A stretch of 35,169 bases of DNA from CAYLZN01 sp964387935 (GTDB lineage: Bacteria > Acidobacteriota > Vicinamibacteria > Vicinamibacterales > JAFNAJ01), in contig CAYLZN010000015.1 in NCBI GenBank assembly GCA_964387935.1, positions 1-35,169 on the forward strand, in the 5' to 3' direction. The position numbers and the translations under genes are program-made. Each line of letters opens with the position of its first letter. Position 1 is the first letter of the stretch. The notes under the pieces are model-generated. The model had not been told where the DNA came from and made no database searches. It saw only the letters and a list, made by a program, of their open reading frames with translations. Of the stretch, positions 7,377 through 14,074 are shown in pieces.

Positions 7377-9343
7377 TGCACACCGACTCCCTGCTGGCGC
7401 CGCTCCTCATCACCTACGCCCTCGCGCTGGGCCTGTTGCTGCTGGCGAGCCGGCTCCACGTGCCGTCGATCGTGGCGCTCATCCTGGCCGGCCTGCTCGC
7501 CGGGCCGACGGGGCTCGGCGTGGTGAGCTCGCGCGAAGACGTCGATCTGCTCGCCGAGATCGGCATCGTCCTGCTCCTCTTCATGGTGGGCCTCGAGTTC
7601 TCGCTGACCGAACTGCGACGTGCGTGGTGGCAGGTGCTCGCCGGCGGCACGCTGCAGATGACGGTCACCATCGCCCTGGTTGCCACGCTCGCGATGGCGC
7701 TGTTCGGCCCGGCCATGCGGCTGGCGGTCTTCGTGGGCGTCTTCGTCGCCCTCTCGAGCACCGCGATCGTCCTGCGGGAGCTGGCCCGCCGCAACGAGGT
7801 CCACACCGTGCACGGGCAGCTCATGACGGGGGTGCTGCTGTTCCAGGACCTGGCGATCATCCTGCTGCTTGCGCTCGAGCCCGTGATGGTCGGGTCGCTC
7901 GGGCCCATGGACGCGGTCACCTCGATCCTCCGCAGCCTCGCGGCGCTCGCACTGGTCGGCGGGCTCGGCTGGCTGGTGCTGCCGCGCCTGCTGCGCCTGG
8001 TGGCGGGGCTGCGCAGCCGCGACGCGTTCACGCTGGCGGTGCTGCTGGCCAGCGTCGGCACGGCGTGGCTCACCTCCCTGCTCGGCGTGTCGATGGCACT
8101 CGGGGCGTTCCTGGGCGGGCTCGTGCTCGGCGAGAGCGAATTCAACTCACAGATCCACGCTGAACTGCGGCCCGTCCGGGACCTGCTGGCCAGCCTCTTC
8201 TTCATATCCGTCGGCATGCTCGTCGAACCGGCCCAGCTCTGGTCGGGCCTCGGACCCACGCTTCTGCTCGCTGGCGGCCTCGTCATCGTCAAGTTCGTGG
8301 CCGCGATGATCGCGCTTCCCCTGGCCTCGGCGCCGCTCCGCGTGGCGGTCCTGAGCAGTCTCGGCCTGTCGCAGGTGGGCGAGTTCTCCTTCCTGCTCGG
8401 GCGGTCTGGCGTCCAGTCGGGCATCCTGCCCGGGGACCTCTGGCAGGTCCTGCTGTCGGCGAGCATCCTGACGATGGTGGCGGCGCCCGCCCTGATTGCG
8501 AAGGCCCCGGAGGTCGGTGCGTGGGTGGGCCGGCGATGGCGCGGTGTGACAGCCGACGAGGCGGTCACGCACGATCTCGCCGGACATGTCGTCATCTTCG
8601 GGTTTGGTATTGGCGGGCGGCTGCTGGCTCGCGCCCTCAAGGACATCGGCCAGCCCTACGTCGTCGTCGAACTGAACGCGGCGACCGTCCGCGAGGCGCG
8701 TGCGACTGGCGAGTCGATCCTGTTCGGCGATGCCAGCCATCCGGAGGCGCTCGCGGCGGCGCGGATCGAGAACGCGGCGGCGGTCGTGGCCATGCTGAGC
8801 GACGCGGACGCGTCCATGCGGCTGACTCGAATCGTGCGCGCGCTGGCGGCGGACGTACCGATCATCGTGCGGACGCGGTTTCGTGCCGAGGCGGAGCGTC
8901 TGCAGCAGGCGGGTGCGACGCTGGCCGTCGCGGAGGAGCTGGAGGCGTCGATCGAGGTCGTCGCCCAGCTCTTCGCGCGGCTGCACGTGCCGGGCAATGT
9001 CAGCGACATCCTGCTCGAGGGGATCCGACGGCAGGGCACCTCGTCGCGGCCCGTGCGGGCGGCGACCGTGCCCTTTGGGGCCGCGCCGCAGGGCATCAGC
9101 GACATGCCGCTCGCGACGTATCAGCTGGCGGCGACCGACTGGGCAGCCGGGCGCACGCTCGAAGAGATCGATCTGCGGGCGGCGACCGGGGCGACGGTGA
9201 TTGCCGTGCGGAAGGGCGATCGGTTCATCGCGCCGCCGCAGGCGTCGCTCGGGTTGTCGCCAGGGGACGTGTTGTATCTGTCCGGCGATCCGGCGGACGT
9301 GGAGCTGGCGCGGGCGAGGCTGGCGGCCGCGCCGCGGGGGTGA
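7376..9343 (+). CDS. CPA2-family cation:proton antiporter, KefB/YbaL-like, with TrkA domains
   Basis: A 655-residue inner-membrane antiporter. About 390 N-terminal residues make a dozen membrane helices of the Na+/H+ exchanger fold, with family-typical GLLAGPTGLGVV, LLLFMVGLEFSLTEL and ALSSTAIVLRELA-type segments. A TrkA-N/RCK nucleotide-binding domain follows, with the Rossmann motif VVIFGFGIGGRLLA, acidic VVVELN and LFGDASHPE. A TrkA-C domain closes the protein (AATDWAAGRTLEEIDL to LSPGDVLYLSGD). It should exchange K+ or Na+ for H+, gated by nucleotide binding to the RCK domain. Longer upstream in-frame extensions belong to the carboxypeptidase gene; the ATG overlapping its stop is the natural start. 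It converges on the PIN remnant with only 8 nt between stops. Confidence 0.92.
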   Translation: MHTDSLLAPLLITYALALGLLLLASRLHVPSIVALILAGLLAGPTGLGVVSSREDVDLLAEIGIVLLLFMVGLEFSLTELRRAWWQVLAGGTLQMTVTIALVATLAMALFGPAMRLAVFVGVFVALSSTAIVLRELARRNEVHTVHGQLMTGVLLFQDLAIILLLALEPVMVGSLGPMDAVTSILRSLAALALVGGLGWLVLPRLLRLVAGLRSRDAFTLAVLLASVGTAWLTSLLGVSMALGAFLGGLVLGESEFNSQIHAELRPVRDLLASLFFISVGMLVEPAQLWSGLGPTLLLAGGLVIVKFVAAMIALPLASAPLRVAVLSSLGLSQVGEFSFLLGRSGVQSGILPGDLWQVLLSASILTMVAAPALIAKAPEVGAWVGRRWRGVTADEAVTHDLAGHVVIFGFGIGGRLLARALKDIGQPYVVVELNAATVREARATGESILFGDASHPEALAAARIENAAAVVAMLSDADASMRLTRIVRALAADVPIIVRTRFRAEAERLQQAGATLAVAEELEASIEVVAQLFARLHVPGNVSDILLEGIRRQGTSSRPVRAATVPFGAAPQGISDMPLATYQLAATDWAAGRTLEEIDLRAATGATVIAVRKGDRFIAPPQASLGLSPGDVLYLSGDPADVELARARLAAAPRG

Positions 9344-9351
9344 GGCGGGCG

Positions 9352-9672
9352 CTACTCCGCCTCGGGGGCGACGTGCAGACTCTGGGCTGCCGCGACGGCG
9401 CGCAGCTTCGGGTCGAAGGTCACGACCGTGGCCGCATCGGCGTCGAGGGCCGAGGCGACCTGGAGGGCGTCGAGCGCGCGCCGCCCCAGGGCCGATGCCA
9501 TTTCCGTGAGCGCGAGGTCCGAGACGATGACGTCCTTGGCGCCGACGCGCGCCTCGTTCAGGGCGTCGCTCTCTGCTGCCGGCACGAAGAGCTTCACGAG
9601 CGCGCTGGCGTCGAGGTAGATGGGTTCGGGCCACCGTGGCCCGATGGGCGATGACCGTGGCCGTGCGCTCAC
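9352..9672 (-). pseudogene. PIN-domain toxin (VapC) remnant with internal deletion
   Basis: The 106 encoded residues begin and end like a VapC toxin: IYLDASALVKLFVPAAESDAL gives the first catalytic Asp, and ALDALQVASALDADAATVVTFDPKL gives the last two acidic positions. The stretch between SDLALTEMASALGRR and ALDALQ is missing about 40-45 residues that family members have there, namely the central helices. The reading frame is kept, so a short product could be made, but the fold should be broken. It starts with GTG overlapping the stop of a short upstream frame (GTGA, 9669-9672), the normal TA coupling, which supports descent from a vapBC pair. Inactive remnant is my reading. Confidence 0.65.
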
Positions 9673-9767
9673 AGCCGGTCGTCCCGGCCGTCGAGTACTG
9701 CCTGCGCCAGTGCCAGCTCGCTGCCGCGGGTGCGCCGCCGCACCGACGAAAGGTCGGGGAAGTGTGC
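9669..9767 (-). pseudogene. possible antitoxin 3' remnant upstream of the PIN remnant
   Basis: An open frame ending at 9669 (FPDLSSVRRR to AVLDGRDDRL) overlaps the PIN remnant's GTG by 4 nt, as an antitoxin would. Only about 30 residues look protein-like. Upstream the frame runs into tRNA-derived repeats and the tRNA-Ser gene, so the DNA-binding half is absent. The left limit given is approximate and the antitoxin family cannot be named. Confidence 0.3.
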
Positions 9768-9824
9768 GCGTGCCTGACGCGGGATTCGAGCCTGAAGCCC
9801 GAGCGGAGCGACGGGCGAGCGCCT

Positions 9825-9886
9825 GAATCCCGCTCTCTCCGTCTGAACCGAGCGAAGGCGAGGTGATGGCGGAGAGAGCGGGATTC
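9825..9886. repeat. 17-bp inverted copy of the tRNA-Ser 3' end
   Basis: The 17 bases at 9825-9841 (GAATCCCGCTCTCTCCG) are the exact reverse complement of 9870-9886, which lie inside the tRNA-Ser gene and encode its acceptor 3' strand and half of the T arm. The centre is 28 nt. A third, direct, imperfect copy of the T-arm segment (GCGGGATTCGAG, 11 of 12) lies at 9779-9790. Such partial tRNA 3' copies are common scars of elements that integrate at tRNA genes; here one copy is inverted. Confidence 0.6.
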
Positions 9887-9956
9887 GAACCCGCGATACG
9901 GTTCCCCGTATACGCGCTTTCCAAGCGCGCTCCTTCAGCCTCTCGGACATCTCTCC
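9867..9956 (-). tRNA. tRNA-Ser (anticodon GGA), CCA encoded
   Basis: The minus strand gives a complete class II tRNA of 90 nt including CCA. The acceptor stem GGAGAGA (from 9956) pairs with TCTCTCC followed by discriminator G (9870) and an encoded CCA (9869-9867). The anticodon stem-loop CGCGCTTGGAAAGCGCG has GGA in the loop. The long variable arm is TACGGGGAACCGTA, and the T arm GCGGGTTCGAATCCCGC is perfect. A -35/-10 pair lies just upstream (9974-10002). Long variable arm plus GGA identifies serine. Confidence 0.95.
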
Positions 9957-9973
9957 GCGCGAGAGGGGCCTCC

Positions 9974-10002
9974 AGTTTACCGTGCCCCGGCGACCGGGCC
10001 AA
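9974..10002 (-). promoter_or_regulatory. promoter of tRNA-Ser(GGA)
   Basis: On the minus strand TTGGCC (10002-9997) is separated by exactly 17 nt from TAAACT (9979-9974). Transcription would start near 9967, about 11 nt before the mature tRNA 5' end. Confidence 0.65.
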
Positions 10003-10090
10003 GTCCGGCGGCCCAACCTGCGTCAGAATGCTCGGCATGCCGCCCGCCCACCAGTCGGCCAGCCGCCGCGAGCCGAGTCAGCCGCCCCGC

Positions 10091-10131
10091 CCGTACGCCC
10101 GCCGTACGCCGTACGTCGTACGCCGTACGCC
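10091..10131. repeat. cluster of five GTAC palindromes just before the MBL-fold gene
   Basis: Five GTAC cores in 41 bp form overlapping units of the type CCGTACGCC, each containing the palindrome CGTACG or a near match. The cluster ends 13 nt before the ATG at 10145. It could be a simple-sequence expansion or a multi-site operator; no -10 box is evident around it. Confidence 0.6.
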
Positions 10132-10144
10132 AGCACGGATCGCC

Positions 10145-10909
10145 ATGCACCTCCACATCCTCGGCAGTGGTGACGCGTTCGGCTCGGGTGGCCGCGCCCA
10201 GACCTGCCTCCTGCTCGAGACCGGCTCCCAGCGGCTTCTCGTCGATTGCGGCGCCACCGCGCTCGCCTCCCTTCGCCGCGCCGGCATCGCCCCGGACGCC
10301 ATCGACGCCATTGCCGTGACCCACTTCCACGGCGATCACTTCGCGGGCATCCCGTGGATGCTGTTGCACGCGCTTCATGTGGCCCGCAATCCGCGGGGTC
10401 TCCGCATCATCGGCCCTGCCGGGATCCGGACACGAGTGCTCGGGACGCTCGACCTCCTGTTCGAAGGGGCGCGGGGCAAGGTCGAAGAGGCGATCGACCA
10501 CGACCGTCTCGCGACCTTCCAGGAGTACGCGCCAGGCACGCCCGTGGCCGTCGGCGAGATGAAGCTCGTGGCGCTCGAAGTCCGCCACTCCTCGTCGGTG
10601 GCCTGCCACGGCGTGCGCGTCGAATCGGCCGGCGGGGTGTTCGCGTACTCCGGTGACACCGAGTGGACCGGGGTGCTGGTCGATCTCGCCGACGGCGCCG
10701 ACCTGTTCCTGGTCGAGTGCCAGGCCTGGGACGAGGCCGAGACCCGGCCTGGGCACCTCAGCTACGCCACGATCCGTGAACACCTGGCGGAGCTGCGCGC
10801 CCGCCGCATCCTGCTTACGCACATGGGGACGTCGATGCTCGCGCGGGCTCAGGAGATCGACGACCCGCGCGTCGCGTGCGCCTTCGACGGGCTCCGGCTG
10901 GAGCTGTGA
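10145..10909 (+). CDS. MBL-fold metallo-hydrolase, RNase Z/PhnP-like
   Basis: A 254-residue metallo-beta-lactamase-fold hydrolase. MHLHILGSGDAFGSGGRAQTC is the start typical of the RNase Z and cyclic-phosphodiesterase branch. The metal motif THFHGDHFAG is at about residues 58-67. Further ligands are the His in VRHSSS, the Asp in YSGDTEW, and the His in LTHMG near the C-terminus. The exosite arm of true RNase Z is not obvious, so it may act on another phosphodiester. The ATG at 10145 is chosen because the family always starts at this strand; the longer frame upstream runs through the tRNA gene. No Shine-Dalgarno is clear; the GTAC cluster lies immediately upstream. It stands alone. Confidence 0.85.
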   Translation: MHLHILGSGDAFGSGGRAQTCLLLETGSQRLLVDCGATALASLRRAGIAPDAIDAIAVTHFHGDHFAGIPWMLLHALHVARNPRGLRIIGPAGIRTRVLGTLDLLFEGARGKVEEAIDHDRLATFQEYAPGTPVAVGEMKLVALEVRHSSSVACHGVRVESAGGVFAYSGDTEWTGVLVDLADGADLFLVECQAWDEAETRPGHLSYATIREHLAELRARRILLTHMGTSMLARAQEIDDPRVACAFDGLRLEL

Positions 10910-10979
10910 GCGCTCCCGGCCCCGCAGCCCGGCGCGCCAGTGTCTTGAGCCATAATCACCAGCGGGCCCCGGGCCTTGC

Positions 10980-11021
10980 GCCCTGTGCCCCGAGCCCTGA
11001 GCCCCGAGCCTGGAGCCCGAA
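10980..11021. repeat. six tandem heptamers (GCCCNGA) in the S46 peptidase leader
   Basis: GCCCTGT, GCCCCGA, GCCCTGA, GCCCCGA, GCCTGGA and GCCCGAA follow one another without gaps, ending 24 nt before the ATG at 11046. The tract lies between a possible -10 box (CATAAT, 10951-10956) and the start codon. It is a heptanucleotide microsatellite that could vary in length by slippage. Confidence 0.7.
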
Positions 11022-11045
11022 TTCCCTGCCCCTGCGAGAGTTCTT

Positions 11046-13148
11046 ATGACACTGCCCGTCCGCGCCCGCGCAGCAATCCTGTCGGTCATCACCCTCACCC
11101 TCGTCTTCGCGTCGGCGTCCCTGCGCGGCGACGAAGGCTTCTGGCCGTTCAACACGGTGCCGCGGGAGGCCATCAGGAAGGCCTACGGCTTCGACGTCAC
11201 CGACCAGTGGCTGAATCACGTCCAGCAGTCCTCGGTGCGGTTCGGTGGCGCGTCCGGGTCGTTCATCTCGGCCGACGGCCTGGTCTACACGAACCACCAT
11301 GTCGGGCGCGGCGCCATCCAGCAGCTGAGCACGCCCGCGCGGAATCTGATTCGCGACGGCTTCTACGCTCGGACGCGCGGCGAGGAGCTCAAGGTGCCGG
11401 CGCTCGAGCTGAACGTGCTCCAGAGCATCGAGGACGTCACCGCGCGCGTCAACGCCGCCGTCACCGCGCAGATGTCCCAGGCGGACGCCTATGCCGCCCG
11501 CCGTGCCGCCATCGCGCAGATCGAAAAGGAATCCGCCGACAAGACGGGGCTCCGCAGCGAGGTCGTCACGCTGTATCAGGGCGGCCTCTATCACCTCTAT
11601 CGCTACAAGCGCTACACCGACGTCCGCCTCGTCTTCGCGCCCGAGAACAGGATCGCGTTCTTCGGCGGCGATCCGGACAACTTCACCTACCCGCGCTACA
11701 ACCTCGACATCACCTTGTTCCGCGTGTACGAGAACGACCAGCCGGCGAAGATCGAGCACTACCTGAAGTGGTCGGCGAAGGGCGCGAGCGACGGCGAGCT
11801 GGTCTTCACCTCCGGTCATCCGGGACCCACCCAGCGCCTCTACACGGTGGCGCACCTGGAATTCCTCCGCGACGTGAGCCTGCCGATGACGAAGGAACGC
11901 CTGGAACGCTCGCGCGAGGCGCGCCTCCGCTACGGCGCGCTCGGCGCCGAGCAGTCACGCCAGGTGCAGTCCGAGATCTTCGGTCTCGAGAACAGCCTCA
12001 AGAGCCTTCGCGGACGGCTGGCGGGCCTGAACAGCGCGGACCTGATGACGAAGAAGAAAGCGGAGGAAGCGGCGCTTCGCAAGGCGGTCGCGGCCGATCC
12101 GAAGGCCCAGGCGTCCTTCGGCGGCGCCTGGGACCAGATCGCCGCCTCACGCGCGCCGGCGCGGCAGTTGCTCACCGACGCGGCCTTCCTCGAGGGCGCC
12201 CAGGGCTTCGACACGCGGCTCTTCGACATCGCGCGGGGCATCGTCCGGCTCGTCGAGGAACGCGGGAAGCCGAACGGGGAGCGCCTGGCGGAGTTCACCG
12301 ATGCGCGCATGCCATCGCTCATGCGGCAGCTCACCTCCCCGGCCCCGATCTACGCGGACGCGGAACGCGCGAAGCTCGCCCACTCGCTCGCCTTCATGCG
12401 GGAGAAGCTCGGCGCCGACCACGCCCTCGTGAAACAGGTGCTCGACGGGAAGTCGCCCGAGGCGCGCGCCGCGGGCCTCGTCGCCGGGACGTCGCTGGCG
12501 GACGTTGCCGCTCGCAAGGCCCTGATCGACGGCGGGTTGCCCGCCGTGGAGGCGTCGAAGGACACGATGATCCTGCTCGCGCGCGCCGTGGACGCGCAGA
12601 GCCGCGCGATCCGCACGAAGACCGAGGACCAGGTGGCCAGCGTCGAGCGCGATGCCTACGCGAAGATCGCCCAGGCCGTGTTCGCCACCCGGGGGACGAG
12701 CGCGTATCCGGACGGGACCTCCACCCTGCGCCTCTCCTTCGGCAAGGTTGCCGGCTACGTCGAGGACGGCAAGCCGGTGCCGCCGTTCACCGACTACGCC
12801 GGCCTCTACGTGCGCGAGAAGCAGTTCGGCGGGAAGCCGCCCTTCGATCTCCCGCCCGTGTGGCACGCCAGACAGGGCGCCCTCGACCCGAAGGTGCCCT
12901 TCAACTTCGTCAGCACCAACGACATCGTCGGCGGCAACAGCGGCTCGCCGGTGATCAACCGCAACGCCGAGGTCGTGGGGATCGCGTTCGACGGCAACAT
13001 CCAGTCGTTTCCCGGGTACTTCAGCTACGACGGGACCGCGAACCGCACCGTGTCCGTGGATTCGCGCGCCGTGATCGAGGCGCTGCGCAAGATCTACGAT
13101 GCCGGCCCGCTCGCCGACGAGATCCTGGGCCTGCACGGCTCACGGTAG
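11046..13148 (+). CDS. S46-family dipeptidyl-peptidase (DPP7/DPP11 type)
   Basis: A 700-residue periplasmic serine exopeptidase that removes dipeptides from free N-termini. An N-terminal export segment (about 8-25) is followed by DEGFWPFNTVP, a hallmark start of the mature enzyme. The chymotrypsin-like site shows H85 in YTNHHVGRG, the Asp in FGGDPDNFTYPRYNLDI, and S632 in GGNSGSPV. The residue that sets P1 preference lies in IAFDGN: Gly here, as in DPP7 (hydrophobic P1), where DPP11 has Arg. The length agrees with the family. GAGAG sits 6 nt before the ATG. The leader carries a heptamer repeat. The gene ends 9 nt into the convergent EamA gene. With the M14 enzyme and glycosylasparaginase it fits a scavenger of extracellular protein and glycopeptide. 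Confidence 0.93.
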   Translation: MTLPVRARAAILSVITLTLVFASASLRGDEGFWPFNTVPREAIRKAYGFDVTDQWLNHVQQSSVRFGGASGSFISADGLVYTNHHVGRGAIQQLSTPARNLIRDGFYARTRGEELKVPALELNVLQSIEDVTARVNAAVTAQMSQADAYAARRAAIAQIEKESADKTGLRSEVVTLYQGGLYHLYRYKRYTDVRLVFAPENRIAFFGGDPDNFTYPRYNLDITLFRVYENDQPAKIEHYLKWSAKGASDGELVFTSGHPGPTQRLYTVAHLEFLRDVSLPMTKERLERSREARLRYGALGAEQSRQVQSEIFGLENSLKSLRGRLAGLNSADLMTKKKAEEAALRKAVAADPKAQASFGGAWDQIAASRAPARQLLTDAAFLEGAQGFDTRLFDIARGIVRLVEERGKPNGERLAEFTDARMPSLMRQLTSPAPIYADAERAKLAHSLAFMREKLGADHALVKQVLDGKSPEARAAGLVAGTSLADVAARKALIDGGLPAVEASKDTMILLARAVDAQSRAIRTKTEDQVASVERDAYAKIAQAVFATRGTSAYPDGTSTLRLSFGKVAGYVEDGKPVPPFTDYAGLYVREKQFGGKPPFDLPPVWHARQGALDPKVPFNFVSTNDIVGGNSGSPVINRNAEVVGIAFDGNIQSFPGYFSYDGTANRTVSVDSRAVIEALRKIYDAGPLADEILGLHGSR

Positions 13149-14021
13149 CGGGTCCTGCCACGCCATCAGCACGATCGCCCCGGCGGCGACCACCAGGCCG
13201 AGGAGCTGCACGCGCCGCAGCTCCTCGCCGAGCACGTACCGCGCGAGCAGGACCGTTGCGGCCGGATACAGCGACACGACCGGCGCGATGATCGACAGGT
13301 AGTGCGCGCGGGCCGCCGTCGTGTAGCAGACGTTCGCGACGTTGTCGATCGCCCCCGCCAGCACCACCAGGCCCATCGTCTTTCGCGGTTCGTGCACCCA
13401 GCGCACGAGCAGGCCGCGCTGGCCGGACGCCGACGCCGCGACCAGCAGCGTGCCGAGCGAGGTCAGCCGTGCCACGACGAGCGGCCAGTAGCCGGCGTCG
13501 CGTGACGTGCGCTGGAAGCAGACCAGGAACATCGCGATCAGCACGCCCGAGAGGAGCGCAATCGTGATGGCCTCACCAGCCCGCGCGTGGCCAGCCCCGG
13601 GCACGTTCGCCGTTCCCCCCTGATAGCTGACGAGCAGCACCGCTGCGGCCGCGAGGACGACGCCGGCGACAGCGGGGCCGCCCGGTCGTTCACCCAGCGC
13701 GAGCCCGACGACCACTGGCAGGGCCATCGCGCACAGGGCGGTCGTGGGCGCGACGATGGTCATGGGGCCGATGGCGAGCCCGCGGTAGAGCAGGAACAGG
13801 CCGCCGATGCCGGTCACGCCTGCGGCGACGCCCCAGAGCACGTCCTGGATGCTCACGTGACGCCAGCCCAGGACGCTCGCGAGCGTCACGATCACGACGA
13901 GGCCGGCGCACTGGGAGACGAGTGAGGCGGCGAAGGTGCCCACGCGCCGCGAGCCGAAGCCGCCGAGGAAGTCGGCGGTGCCGTAGAGCACGGAGGCGAG
14001 GAGGGCCAGCGCGACGGGCAT
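13140..14021 (-). CDS. EamA/DMT-superfamily metabolite transporter
   Basis: A 293-residue membrane protein with ten predicted helices in two repeats of five, the EamA pattern. The first repeat opens with ALLASVLYGTADFLGGFGSRR and closes with AAAAVLLVSYQ; the second runs from ITIALLSGVLIAMFLVCFQR to a final LLGLVVAAGAIVLMAWQ. APTTALCAMALPVVVGLALGE and APVVSLYPAATVLLARYVLGEEL are the paired EamA motifs. It probably exports or imports a small metabolite or amino acid; the substrate is unknown. Its 3' end overlaps the S46 gene by 9 bp in convergent orientation. Confidence 0.88.
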   Translation of the reverse strand: MPVALALLASVLYGTADFLGGFGSRRVGTFAASLVSQCAGLVVIVTLASVLGWRHVSIQDVLWGVAAGVTGIGGLFLLYRGLAIGPMTIVAPTTALCAMALPVVVGLALGERPGGPAVAGVVLAAAAVLLVSYQGGTANVPGAGHARAGEAITIALLSGVLIAMFLVCFQRTSRDAGYWPLVVARLTSLGTLLVAASASGQRGLLVRWVHEPRKTMGLVVLAGAIDNVANVCYTTAARAHYLSIIAPVVSLYPAATVLLARYVLGEELRRVQLLGLVVAAGAIVLMAWQDPLP

Positions 14022-14074
14022 CGGGCTCCATGATGCGCCGACTGCGGGCCGAACGAGAGGGCGCTCGTTTGACC

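Noticed and set aside
9863..10144. N-terminal extension of the MBL-fold hydrolase
   Set aside because: This stretch is the tRNA-Ser gene and GTAC repeats read in a chance open frame.
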